Assembly (NCBI GenBank): GCA_009760855.2
Contig: WPIO01000005.1
Span: forward strand, 7,273,001-7,337,000
DNA: 64,000 nucleotides
Direction of reading: 5' to 3'
From: Cristatella mucedo
Taxonomy: Eukaryota; Bryozoa; Phylactolaemata; Cristatellidae
A model generated the notes under the pieces. That model did not search any database. It was not told the origin of the DNA and worked only from the letters and a program-made list of their open reading frames with translations. Numbering within the stretch: the stretch's first letter is position 1; each line of letters starts with the position of its first letter. Below, in pieces: positions 36,100-47,134 of this stretch. Made by a program: the position numbers and the translations under genes.

Positions 36100-37849
36100 T
36101 TTGTGCCACTTCCAGGTCACCATTCCAGGGCAAGCAGCCATCACTGACATCCGAAATGAGTATGCACCAATCTGTCAGCCCTATTGAATCAGCCAGCTAC
36201 AGGCCACCCCACCATAAAAGGGGCTGGACATGGCACAAGCCGAGAGAGACACCGATGCCCATCGATGCCAAGCCAGTCAGCTCAATCTCATTGCTCACTG
36301 CTAGCTGCATCCTGTTACACCTGATGCCGAATCCTTCGGCAACTGGCAGCTTTAATTTCCTGCAGGCTTCAGTTCGGAATGAGTTGGCAGCCATGGAGCA
36401 TGAAGTCACCAAAGAGCAAAGGTCGTTCTGCTGTGATGGAACAGTGCTGCAAGACCATCCCCAGGCAGGCAGGCGTTGCAGGCAGGCAGGCAGGCGTTGC
36501 AGGCAGGCAGGCAGGCAGGCGTTGCTGGGCTTCCTGCCTGCTCACGACTACTGGCCGCCAGGACAAGGTCAGCAAGCAGCTTCTTCACCGGGCAGTATGG
36601 ACCGGATGCCGGAGCCCTCGTTTCATCCTGACCCACTGCTGCTCCGCATGCACTCACTCCTGCTCAGAACCGGGCTTGGAGCAGCCTGCTCCTCCCAGCC
36701 GCAGCTCGCGACGTCCGAGCTGCAGCTGTGGTGCTCGGGCAAAATGCACATGCGAGCCAGCGTGCATCTATGCGCAGCCTATTGTCAGACTAGAGCTTGC
36801 AGCCTCTGCCGATGGCAGGGGGAGGGGCTGCTGCTGCTGGTGCCTTCATCCAGCATCTGATTCGTGCTGGCAACCAGTTACAGCAGCCACGGCTCAGCCC
36901 GGTCAGACGACACGAGATCGGCAGGGCCGCTGACGCAGCAGCCTCTTTTCCAAGCAGAGGCAGGACCGGAAGAAAAGCCGGAGGAAGCGACCTAGTACCA
37001 AGCCATGGGCCATGGGCCGGGAGGCACGCCCGTGCAAGCACCCAGACTGCGCACTCGCGGAAGCCGGAAAACATGCTGCGATCAACCACCTAGCGATCGA
37101 GCGACTCAACTGCATCCAGCAGGGCCGATGACGTCAAGGAACGACAACAGAGAGAACGACAACGAACGACAACGGACAACAGAGCCGAAGCTGCAATGCT
37201 TTCGAGAGGCTTCGCACCGATTCGCATGCGTCGGGCGCTAAATGTTCGTGGGCGGCCTCCAGGTCTCGGCCAATGCACATTCCGGTGAGCAGACGTCGCC
37301 CCACCGACTAGACTATCGCGATTGCTGCTCAGGCTGCTGCTCTGGGAAGGTAGGGGTAGCGCAGGAAGGAGCAGGGCCAACTAAAGTAGGCGAGGAGAAC
37401 CCTCGACTGGCGGGCGGAGGTATGGGTGAGGGCCTTGCACTGGCCTTCGATTCACGACAGATATAAGTATGCCTGGTTGACCTCGGCAGGTAATGGCACT
37501 GCCCGGGCTATTGTGCAATCAGCTGCCGGAAATCGGTGGCAGGCTAGTGACAACAAACACGGCCATTGTGTGCCCAGCACACCAGCTGACACAAGTGGCA
37601 GTGCCCACTGCACGGCCTCACACCAAACTTTCCCAGTGGCGGCACGAGCTGCACTGGGATGCACCACCACCACCACCCCAGCGAGGGCACAGGCCACGAC
37701 TCAGCAGCTCAAAGTCAGGCAGGGTCTGCAGTCTGAGCTTGCCATTAAGGATTGGTAGCAATTAAAGTAGAAAAACGGCAGTCATTGAAATGCAGCACAG
37801 TTCAAAGGCTGACAAGACAAGGCTGAGTGGGCTGCTCAGCACTCGAGGC
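36100..37849. other. GC-rich flank of the CpG island, no gene recognised
   Basis: Moderately GC-rich sequence with overlapping ORFs on both strands and short GCAG-rich tandem repeats near 36,463-36,525. None of the translations resembles a known family or ends in convincing splice sites. It could hold 5' regulatory sequence or the first intron of the PH-like gene. Confidence 0.4.
36463..36525. repeat. GGCA-rich short tandem repeat with GTTGCA spacers
   Basis: Three blocks of CAGGCAGGCAGG separated by CGTTG. Confidence 0.9.
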
Positions 37850-39650
37850 TACCAGCTGAAGCGACTGACGACCTGTTCCACGGCTTCGGCAACCTGCTCT
37901 TGCTACTCCTGCAGACCAGGCCCTTCCCTGCCGGCTCACGGAAGCCTGGCTGCTCTCCCCCCCCCTGCAGGCCCCTCATGGCCCCCTGCAAGCCAGCTGA
38001 GATCGGCGAGAATTGTGTTCGCCCGGTCTGAGCCAGGTCGGACCGAGGTGACGAAACGCATGCGAAACGGCAGCTTACTCGCAGCGCCGGCCCGGCGCCG
38101 GAACAGGAATGCTGCCGCCCGAAACGGCAGCTGCGACGACAGCCCGGCTAGCCTCTATCGACCGAAGGACCGAGCCCTGACCGTTGAAGCACGAGGCGCC
38201 GAGCGCCCGCGGGCCTAGCTGCAGCGCTGCCTGGCCGGCTGGCTACGACCACTCGCGAGCACACTTCGGCCAGTTCACAGTTGCCGAGCGCATGCTGCCG
38301 AGCGCCGCCGGCAGCAGAGGCGAGAAATTCCGGTACCTTCTCGGAGCAGCTAGGCTGGACCGGGGGCCCGCGATGGCGACAGAGGCCGAGGTCGCAGCGC
38401 AGCCCGGACACAGCCCGTCCGTCCGTGCTCGGCTGCAGCCTAGGCGCCCTAGAGCCGCGGACGACGAGGCCGCAGCGCCCGGCCGCCGCTTACCCCAGAC
38501 GTTCAGCCAGCCCTCAAAGTGCGTGGTCGCGGCGCCGACCGTCGCGGCGCCGCTCGCCATCGTCGAGTGCGAGCCCGCGGCGGCGGTGGCGGCGGCGGAG
38601 GCAGCGGCACCACCGGCGAACGGTGCGCCGAGTCGATCCGCGGGGCCAACGAGGCCGCAGCCGCAGCAGCCGCTGCCCACGCCAGCAACGCCTGTAAGAC
38701 GGACGGAGCGGTCGTAGCGCCCTCTGGCACGCGACCGCTTGGGCGGCGGCCTCGGGCCCGCTGTTGCCGCGGCGGCCGCCGATAGTAGGCGCAGCCGCCG
38801 ACGCATAGGCCTCCGGCTGGAACGAAGCCGTCGGCCGAGCGGCGTCGTTAGCAGCGCTGGCTCGCTAGTTTGACGAGCAGAATGCCAAGGTTACGCAATG
38901 GTAGCCGGCGCCGGCGCGCGAGCGGGCGCGAGCCGAAGAACTAAGGGGGCAGCAGTCTGCGACCCGGCTTTTCGGACTGAGCGGGTGCACGTCGCGGGAA
39001 TAGCTCGGCAGCCTGATTAATGGCTTGCAACGAACGAACGAACGAGGCTTCTGCGGTTCGCGCGCTGTTGCTCCTTGCGGCCATCTCGGGAAACCCTAGT
39101 CAGCTCTATCGGCGTTTCCCCGTGCGCTTCCCGCGGCTTCTCCGAACCCCTTCGTAAGGCCGGTGGCGGAGCGTCGGCACCGCCGGCTCGTTCGTACTGA
39201 AAAGTCCCTGCGCCTGTTGCTAATCTTGACGGATTATCCTCTGACTGAGCTGGATTTTTCTGTCGCCACCTCGCTAGAATGGCATGGTTGATGGCCTAAG
39301 GCGTACTTCGGCTCGCCAAGCGGTATCGGAAGGGGAGAGCGCGGGATGGTCGATAAGAATCGCTGCCCAGCTCGGCGGAGAGGCGGCGCGCGAGGCGCCC
39401 TCATCTAGCGCGACCGCGGGCGACGCTCTCCCCAGGCCTCTTCTACGTGCGCGTGTGCGGGCGGGCGTGCGTCTGCGTGGGTTACGCGGTAGAGAGGAAG
39501 GTCATAACCGCCACACTCTCCGCTCGCTATATATCTCTACGGGACGCTATCCCCATCTAATAGCGGCGAGCATAACGGCCAGCCGAATAGCAGAGGGGCT
39601 CGAGAAGACGACCCTAACGGACCCATGTAGACCAACTCGGCGCGAATAAA
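37850..39650. promoter_or_regulatory. CpG-rich promoter-like island
   Basis: GC-rich and dense in CG dinucleotides, in contrast with the AT-rich flanks. It contains the minus-strand first-exon candidate at 38494-38560. Long ORFs run through it on both strands because stop codons are rare at this composition; they are Ala/Arg/Pro-rich and are not treated as genes. Inferred: an unmethylated promoter region, possibly bidirectional. Confidence 0.55.
38494..38560 (-). CDS. likely first coding exon of a PH-domain-like protein
   Basis: Minus strand, inside the CpG-rich island. An ATG in a strong initiation context (A at -3, G at +4) opens MASGAATVGAATTHFEGWLN followed by VWG and stops at a strong donor, TGGG/gtaagc, in phase 1. 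EGWL followed by a short hydrophobic/aromatic run is how many PH domains begin (beta strand 1), and Ala/Gly-rich first exons are common in such proteins. The frame is also open upstream to about 38,806, so an earlier start is possible. No later exon was found at lower coordinates, and the protein family is not identified. Confidence 0.5.
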
Positions 39651-39794
39651 GAAAGGTCCAATTTGGTAACGCCGAGTGCATCCAGCTCTAAATACCTGGC
39701 GGCCGAACTATAAATCTGCTTTCAATAACATGCACACCCACGCTGCGAAGCAATAGGTATCAGCAAAGGAGAAGTGAGAGAGGTCGAGGAAAAA

Positions 39795-39957
39795 TTATTA
39801 GCTGATTTAACAGCCTCACTTTAAGTAGAAGAGCCTGAACGACCATCACCCCACCGCTTGCAGTTGGCAAAAACAGATCGCCCACTGCAGAATCCGAACA
39901 CACGGTCGCGGTCGTGTAGAGCGAGAACTATATTCTCCTGGACTATCACGACTAGTA
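39795..39957 (-). mobile_element. SINE A, antisense copy
   Basis: Minus strand: box-B-like TGTTCGGATTC, the CTGCAAGCGGTGG inverted-pair region, AGGCTCTTC and GAGGCTGTTAAATCAGCT. Diverged. Confidence 0.8.
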
Positions 39958-40029
39958 GCTACTCAATAGCAGCGAATAATAGCTTGATATAAATCACTCG
40001 GGTCGACAATAAAGTCTTCATAACTCTTG

Positions 40030-40072
40030 TAGCATATATATATATATATATATATATTTATTTATTTATATA
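40030..40072. repeat. (TA)n and (TTTA)n microsatellite
   Basis: TA run followed by TTTA units. Confidence 0.9.
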
Positions 40073-40239
40073 CCGTACACATTTATGTACCTGTATATAT
40101 GCCTATGTACGTCGGAATACATTCCTCAAGGCCGTGAAGGTGGCTGGCATTATTCTGAACATTTTCTTTTAAAACACTCAAACAGTATCGTCTTTCGTTG
40201 TGTAGACGGTAGCTAGCACATTTCTATTGCAAAACAGAG

Positions 40240-40640
40240 GATGTGAGAAGCGTAAGGGAAAGGGGAGTTGAGAAAGTGAGTAGCACGGAAGTGGAAGTGG
40301 AGGGCGGTAGGAAAGGAAGTACAGGAGTCAGAAGCAATAGAAACGAGGTCGCCGGTGCGCAGGGACTAGGACTCGCTGGGTCAAGCGATTCTGTCACCGG
40401 CAGTCTTTAAGGGAATACAGGGTCGGCTGATTAAGCTCTAGGGCTCGAGGAGGCAGTAACTGATGCAGCCGTTCAGATGACACTGAAGGTAGTAGCTAAG
40501 CTACGTTGGTCCGTGAGCATTTACTTGCACTTATAAGTGAACGAGTCTTCCCGCCTATATAGTAGGAACCTTTAACGACGGTGCAAAACGTAAGCGTTAG
40601 GTAGGGCCAGATATAGGCAGGCAATATACCCCCTCACCCC
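40240..40640 (-). mobile_element. LINE family 2, decayed antisense fragment
   Basis: Shares GAGAAAGTGAGTAGCACGGA with the corresponding segment at about 29,796 and TGATGCAGC(C/A)GTTCAG with about 30,017, in the same order. Confidence 0.55.
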
Positions 40641-41397
40641 AGGAAGCCGATCCGTCGGGTCCGACAAATCAGAGCCATCCACCACAATCCACTCTGATTA
40701 AGCGAAAGTCGACAGGAAATCGGCTACGCCGAGTCGAGCCATGGGTGAATGTTGCTGTTGATTGTCATGATAATGTAGCCACCGAAATGTATGCCGTTGT
40801 GCTGGCATTTTCTCATGGAAATTAATTTAATAGATCCGGCCACCGACAGCTGTCCACCTCAATTTACTAGAATCCATCAGAAATTCGCCAGAAATCGTCT
40901 TCGCGAAGCTTCAATTAGAATTGCATATCAACTACACTATTGGCCAAGTGTACCCACACAATTTCCCGCCATTGCAGACGCACGTTCGCATTCAAACCTC
41001 TGCAATCGCCTAAAGCGACACGGTGCTTTGCCGCAATTCACGTCCATGTGCGCTGCAGTGGTGACAGTCGATTACAGTGGTCGCGAGCGTGAGATGACAT
41101 GAAACTTTGTGAAACTCAAATGTAGTTTAATGTGCGTACCAAATAGGTGCTTCTCGCAGTCCATTTCTTGTGGATTTTCGGCGGATTTCAATACATTTGA
41201 TTTACAGAGGTAGTGGTCAGGATATTGCTTGAAGTCTATTTGCATGAGAACGCGTATGCTACGGCATACACTTTGGTCGGGTATATAAAAACGACCTTTC
41301 TACTACAACAACTACCACAGATTCGACATAGCGTCAATGATTGCCAGACGATTTCGCTTAATTAGAGCGAACAGCGATGAATCGAGGTAATTCATTG
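40641..41397. other. no recognised gene
   Basis: A plus-strand ORF at 40791-41102 has no recognised domain; otherwise unclassified. Confidence 0.4.
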
Positions 41398-41532
41398 AAT
41401 CCGGTTTGGTCTAGCGGTTGAGGTGCTCGCCCCGACCAAGGTCTGTCAGAGGTCATAGGCTAGAGCCCCGAGGCATATGTGAAGCGCCTGAATAGAGATT
41501 AAGTTCTCTTGGGGCGCTATATAAATGAAATA
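41398..41532 (+). mobile_element. SINE B, best full-length copy
   Basis: The head CCGGTTTGGTCTAGCGGTTG (box A), a box-B-like AGGCTAGAGCCC, then GAGGCATATGTGAAGCGCCT, AGAGATTAAGTTCTCTTGGG and GCGCTATATAAATGAAATAT. The last 50 bp match the LINE family 1 3' end at about four of five positions by eye. Confidence 0.92.
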
Positions 41533-42283
41533 TATTTTTATATGTATCCTGACCCCAAAAAATCCTATTAAAATTAAACTAATAATAGCCGTATGCAATG
41601 GTTGGTCCAAGTCGAAATATGCTCACCTTATTCGACACCTGCAGACGGTGATACCAACTTATGAAAGAGTCCTAGCGGGAGATTACCTTCGAAGAATCGC
41701 ACTCGACCTGAGCGTCTAATTTAATTTAAAAATAGGCTGACATTATTAGGCTTTATTACATTAACTTTTTCTATGTAAATAACTATACAATAATACAATA
41801 AATTTAAAAGCTGGCATATATTATAATTTATGCAAGTAATGCTATGTATTTATAGTATCTAACATGATACTCTAATTATGAATATCTTAAAATCACAATT
41901 TCTTTTAATTATTGTAGTGAGCATTTGACACCGCGCTTTTAACTTACTCGCTTCTGTCGTTTCGCTCAGTTGTCGGTCCGCTTTTGTCGGGAACAGATAT
42001 GTCGGGTTACCATGGATTACAGTGTCCACCTGGTCTTTGGCCATCCCGTAGTGAGCTAGATTAAATCTAGCAAGGCCTGCAGCTACTTCCGGAAGCAAGT
42101 CAGTGGCAGAGAATAGCAACAGCCTGGCCAGCTATCGGCCGGATGATTTGGGTATGTAGAGGCTAGGCTTTTCTAGTGAGCTGGGAATATCTCACTGACC
42201 ATAAGAACATTCAGTAGTTTGCTAGCTTATTGTAGACTGCTCTTTCGGCTATGTGACCTCTGCAGGTGCAGAAAGAACGTCTT
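41533..42283. other. no recognised gene
   Basis: AT-rich. A short minus-strand ORF at 41859-42119 has no recognised domain. Confidence 0.4.
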
Positions 42284-42467
42284 AAATAAATAAATAAATA
42301 AATAAATCCTAGCTGATTAAACAGCCTCTTTTTGTATAGCGACAGAAGAGCCTTTGCGGCTATCACCACCGCTTGCAGTGGCGATAAAGAATCGCCCACC
42401 GCAGGAATCGAACCCATGACCTCGGGACCGAGGTCGTGAAAGCGACCACCTTACCTAGTGTAATGTC
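42284..42467 (-). mobile_element. SINE A, antisense copy with (AAAT)n tail
   Basis: The AAAT run at 42284-42306 is the tail read on the plus strand. The body gives GAGGCTGTTTAATCAGCT, AGGCTCTTCTGTCGCTAT, the inverted pair ATCGCCAC/GTGGTGAT and box B GGTTCGATTCC. It is the closest match to the consensus tRNA box B in the window. Confidence 0.92.
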
Positions 42468-42479
42468 TTGCCTTCTGGC

Positions 42480-42650
42480 GCAGGGCTGTACATACATCTG
42501 ACATCGGTTTTGAATTCAATTGCATGAGCCAATTTAGATGCGGTATCCTTGTCTAAAAAAGCCCGAATTTCAGCAATGCTAGGTAGCTGAAAGTAATTAA
42601 AGAACTCAAATCTCTTACTAGGCACTTTACATTTGATGAAAAGGAAGCAT
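42480..42650 (-). mobile_element. LINE family 1, antisense fragments
   Basis: 42526-42598 matches the (I)AEIRA-FLDKDT region and 42598-42650 matches the terminal tail. The intervening LINE sequence is deleted. Confidence 0.7.
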
Positions 42651-44559
42651 GAACCGGTGGATGATTACGTGGATATGCAGCAGCAGCTGCTGGATGCAGT
42701 GCTGCAACCAATCAATGCTCTCGGCAAGGGTGCACTCCGGCAGACAGCAAGCACATGGAGGGTGGTGTCAGCTAACTGGATCAGTACGATGTTGTTGTCA
42801 AGCTGCACTTCAGCAACCAGATTGCACGCTGTTACAAGGCGCACAGCATTACTGATTGGTTTGTAAATACACCATTTTGCTGGCTGTGACGCCAATAAAG
42901 AGATGTAAATTTGATGGACCCATGATCATTAAGTTGACTTAGCTCACTGCTTCTTAATATAGAAGGTGATTATGCTGAGTCCACAAATATGGCCATTCAC
43001 GAAAGCTGATCACATCAGAAACTGGCTGAATCGCAAATAGTTCAATCAAAGGGTATGGTAGTAAGGCATTGCTGATAGCATGCCCCACCCCTATGTTTGT
43101 GGGCGTGCGAAACTTAAGGGATATTAAAAATTTCGCTCGACAGGAGCTGATAGCTTCGTGTCTTCCACTACGAGGTATGGTAACACGAAAAAAAACCCGC
43201 TAACGACAGTATATGTTATTTCCTCAAGGCTGAGAGCACGTTCCATCGCAAGAGACAGCCGTATACAAATTGCCAGTGTCTGCAGCTTCAAGTTTTGATA
43301 AATAAAAAGTAGCTGCTTATTGAAGAAGCATGCCACCGCATAGCATACAATTATTTTCACTCAATAAATGCGAAGATAGTTTATATTATTCGAAGCATCA
43401 AATTATCAACGCCAATTGATTGGTCTTATCTATAAATTCATAGCTGGGGTGCAAGGTTATGCTTATGCTGGAACTGTATCATTTGTTCTATTAGACAGAG
43501 GCATTCGACCATCCATAGGGGGATGTAGCAAATAACTGGCAACCAGGCAGTAAGGATAAGCTTTCAATATATTACTGCTAAACTTTGACAAAAGCTGACA
43601 CCACAGAAGTTAACCAAGAACAGCTTGCGGTGATGATTGGTTGAGTGTGACTTCATTTGGGTTTTGTTATATCGCTCTGCAGAACAATAGCTTTGTCACA
43701 TCGACGGTTGCCTGGCTGCAACCGTAGAGACACTGGCCAGAAGAAAGATGCCAACTTGAGTCCAACGTCGATAAAGCAAAATTTCATTTCCTTTGTTCAG
43801 GATGAAGCAGCAATTTTTCAACTCCCATGATTGGTGCTTCGAATGACAACGAAGATAGAAACGCCAACGCCATCGACATAACCATAACCCCTATGAACTT
43901 CAAAGTCTAGAAAGAGAAAGTGATTGCGTTTACTTTTAAGAAATGCGCGAACAACCTAAGAACATGTAAGCAACAAAGCCAGCCAGTAGTAACATTATTT
44001 GCTCGCCCTGTTTAGAGACCTTGACTATGTGCGACGCAACAATCTATGCTCATGGGCGACTTTCCCATGCAGCTAGAGAGAATTTGCCACCATTTACAAA
44101 AATCAATTAAATTAATGTATTTAAAAACACGCTCTTTTGGCAGCCATATTAGACATTTTCACAATGATCACACCTTAAAGTTCTACCATCGCTGCTGAAA
44201 GTGCACTTTTTCAAAATGGTTGGCTGTAGCTGTTACTCGATTGTAGGAAGAGTCGTCAGTAGGAATAGTTTTCTGTAACAATATCCTAAATTTTCTGCAA
44301 ACCATCCTGCTTTAGAGGAGATATCATGCTGAAATTTTCTTTGCTCAACTTATTTGGCACCTCACAAAATGCGAGCTATCGTTGTCAGCTAGTGGGCGCT
44401 ACATGTCACAGTAGTGAAAGCCTTAGCCATATGAATTTAATAATAATCACAAATAGGAAGCCCAAGACACCCGTGCCTGCAGTGCCCATGTTACTTTTGC
44501 TTAGAAATAGCTAAAGACTGTCATCCTGATATTCACTGATTTAATTGCTTAAAAAACTG
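42651..44559. other. no recognised gene
   Basis: Mostly AT-rich. ORFs near 42633-42895 and 43124-43360 do not resemble the missing nrf-6 C-terminus or any other family I know. Confidence 0.4.
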
Positions 44560-44745
44560 CTTATGAGAAACACAAAATTGGTTCAGTCTGTGTTAAGTGT
44601 CCTTCATTTAAATGCTTATAGGTGCTGACATTGCTAATTTTATTGTCACTCATCAGTTGATATGCTGCTTGCAGTTTATGTGGTGAGTACAAAGAGATTT
44701 TGTTCTCTGAGGGTGTTATGCAACTACCGTATATTATTATTATTA
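44560..44745 (+). mobile_element. LINE family 1, 3' UTR and tail fragment
   Basis: GCTTATAGGTGCTGACATTG UTR words, then AGAGATTTTGTTCTCTGAGG and (ATT)n. Confidence 0.65.
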
Positions 44746-45169
44746 TTATACTTCAGCCAGTACTGACACAAACGGGACTGCAGAGGCACTCCAAAATTGA
44801 GAGTTCAAGATGTTGCTACTCAAGGGTTTCGACTCAGCATAAGTCGAAAAATTGTTCTGGTACAGCAGACTCTGCTTACGAGTCTGCCTGATAGAGATTC
44901 CCTTTTCATGTAGGCCCAACTGTCGTGCAGATCAGCTATTAGCCTGTGCTATGTCTCTGTTAGCACGCTGTCTATGTCACTTTGGATTGACTATACACAG
45001 GTGTCTCGTTCGGGAGGGCTTCATTAGGAGTCTAATGGATGCTATTTTGCGTCCTACGTTTACAAAATCATTGCAATTAAGTTTTCTGCATCAAAGGGCC
45101 CACGAAAAAATTCAAAGTTTAAAAAAATTGCCATTCCACCCATACTCGTGGTTGTTAAGGATATTAAGT

Positions 45170-46080
45170 TGATTATATTGTTAATTAGCCTTGCAGCCAT
45201 TTTCATCATCAGCTATAGTAACCTGATTACTATTTTGGTAGACGAGCAAAAATGGAATTACAATAATCCAACCTAGAGAGAAGCAGAGAGTTAGTTAAAT
45301 TTTTTCAAGTAATTGGGGTAGACAGCCCTTTATAATACACAGGAATTGGACGTGATGGATAGCTGCAGAGGCAGTCATATTTCTTGATACAAATTTCAAA
45401 AAATAAGCAATTAGAAAACAGGGCACTCAGATTGCGTGCACATGGTGATGATCGCACAGCATAATCTTTTCTCAGAAAAGCAAGAACTGTCCTAGTCAAG
45501 CCACAAACTTGAGTTGTCGTTGTATCGTCGTTTAGTTGAGAGAAATTTAATTAAGTTTATTAGTCACAGCAGGGGATTCTGAAAGCTTAACGGCAAATAC
45601 AGCTGAGCATCGTCAGCGTAGAAGTTATTTCCGACTCCGTGGGCCTCTAGCACTGTTTCCACAGGTTTAGTATAAATGTATAGTAGCAAACGACCTGGAA
45701 CGGACCCTTTGTGGGACTCAACAGGTGACCGTTCTGGTAGATGTCACCTGACCCCCATACGACCCGGATTGAATACAATCGGACATGTATGGTCTGAACC
45801 ACGCCGCCAGTGCCTTGTTCCGATCGTTGTTCTCAATCGTTCAAGTAGGATATCAGGATCAATAGACCCGGATGCAGCTGATAGATATAGCAGAACCTGA
45901 TCGTTGAAATTCCCCTCATTATTGTAGCTTAGGATGTCAATGGTTACGCGTAGGTAAACAGTTTCAATGAAGTGAAGGGGTGTCGCTCTACTACTGGCTT
46001 GAATTTTTATGACAATTTGTTCTTTTCAATGTGTGCAACAAGCTGCTTAGCGTCAATTTTAGAGATTGGTTGACAAAATA
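45170..46080 (-). mobile_element. LINE family 2-type antisense copy with RT motifs
   Basis: Minus strand, from high to low coordinates: a decayed LLYLSAASGSIDPDILLERL (RT domain, normally LDLSAAFDTIDH), a GVPQGS-like region, LLYIYTKPVETVLEAHGV, then NNFYADDAQLYLPLS with the YADD catalytic motif (45,600-45,645), and at 45,270-45,300 SRLDYCNSIFARLPK. Many stops and frameshifts, so inactive. It lies beyond the 3' end of the nrf-6-like gene on the same strand. Confidence 0.85.
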
Positions 46081-46433
46081 GGGAGGCGGGAAATTGGGAT
46101 ATATATCGTAGAACCCCGGAATCATCAAGGTCTTTAAGTATCAGTTGAGTGACGGCTTGACATGACGACTTTGACGACTTTAGTGACGTGATTTGAAAGA
46201 CTTTAAAACTATTGGCCAGAAGAGCCCCAAAAACCCAAAATATGGCTGAACCAATTTATCTGTCAGTGAAGACTACAGAGGGAATTGCATAGGGTCTTCA
46301 GGAGACCAGCTCTTTTTTCTAGACTCTATTAATGTTGCTACTTCAAATGGTAGTATTGCATAAGTTCCTGAGGAGTAGTTGCAGTCACAGATCTTGGACC
46401 TAAAGGTGCTATTCAGAGTTACACATTGAGCTA
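46081..46433. other. region expected to hold the nrf-6-like 3' end; not resolved
   Basis: A minus-strand frame at 46,270-46,440 reads YAILPFEVATLIESRKKS and ends in a stop. An FE-x motif is expected near the C-terminus of the family, but the preceding membrane helix is absent and no phase-compatible acceptor was confirmed. Confidence 0.25.
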
Positions 46434-46574
46434 TCATGAGCCAGCACTTCTAAACCCAAAAGAATTCCTTAGCTGCCCTTTTAAATATGTGCTATACGAT
46501 CGTGTATCATTGGTGCCAAGTAAAAAAAACAGCGAACAGGAAGCATAAAGGCAAACAGAATAAGAGTTACCCAC

Positions 46575-46717
46575 CACTGTGAGGTCATCAAAATGGATGG
46601 TATCTCTGGATCCAAGTGCAGCCATTGTATACAGAATGGGATGAATCAAATAGGCGCAATACGTTAGTCGAGCCAGAGGTATAAATGGCTTCCAGGATAG
46701 CAGAGTGTTTATCCACC
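46575..46717 (-). CDS. nrf-6-like exon k: LSWKPFIPLARLTYCAYLIHP block
   Basis: Acceptor aatttttgcag. It encodes WINTLLSWKPFIPLARLTYC, then AYLIHPILYTMAALGSRD. The family signature (L-S)W-x-x-F-x-PL(A/S)RLTYCAYL-(I/V)HP is clear. The 3' end is uncertain: donors GTG/gtgggt (46575) and G/gtaact (46571) both fit, and if neither is used the frame stays open to a stop at 46434-46436, adding a short hydrophobic run and a polar tail. Family members usually have one more helix plus an (F/L)E-xP motif, which I did not find downstream. Confidence 0.85.
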
Positions 46718-46938
46718 CTGCAAAAATTGCGTGAACACAGCATTCAGCAGCATCTTTTCGCTAATAGGTCTTGAGAGCCAGAATAACACGGAGGCGAACA
46801 AAAACGCCGACACACCTCGAATACTGGGCAATCAGTATTGCCTCGGCAGAAAAACTATATGATCGCCTGCTGTGAGCAAGTTTCATCGTATCAACTTACA
46901 TATTCAAGTGATGCTGCATTGCAAACGGCATTTCCTAC

Positions 46939-47134
46939 CTCCGTTTCCGGTGCTGCAGGCGAAAATGACCCACGACAGGCCGATGCACCATGCCACTCGA
47001 GACAGTGAGTTGTATGCCGCTGCCTCGCTCAAAGATACAGTCGAAGCTCTGCTACCAAACTCGGCGTCATGCGGGGCGTAGACGATCGAGAGACAAATTA
47101 TTGCTGCCGCTATCCAGCCGCCGATGACGAATGG
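46939..47134 (-). CDS. nrf-6-like exon j: two membrane helices
   Basis: A 196-bp exon with acceptor ttttctacag and donor G/gtagga. It encodes PFVIGGWIAAAIICLSIVYA (helix), a polar segment, then LSRVAWCIGLSWVIFACSTG (helix) and NGG. Known: the family has a GW-xxA helix, then NA-xY-xxxxR-xxWxxxxxWxxxAC-xGxGG, a good fit here. It ends in phase 1 and joins the GGWIN codon block of exon k. Confidence 0.95.

Noticed and set aside
38184-38806. Long Ala/Arg/Pro-rich ORFs on both strands
   Set aside because: Expected from GC-rich CpG-island composition; only the segment ending at the donor at 38494 has extra support.
42284-42467. Possible tRNA gene
   Set aside because: Good box B, but it is part of a repeated SINE A with body and tail; the cloverleaf is not intact.
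43124-43360. Candidate terminal exon of the nrf-6-like gene
   Set aside because: A minus-strand frame contains LEE and a hydrophobic run, but it lacks the expected family motif and is 3.2 kb beyond exon k with no confirmed splice phase.
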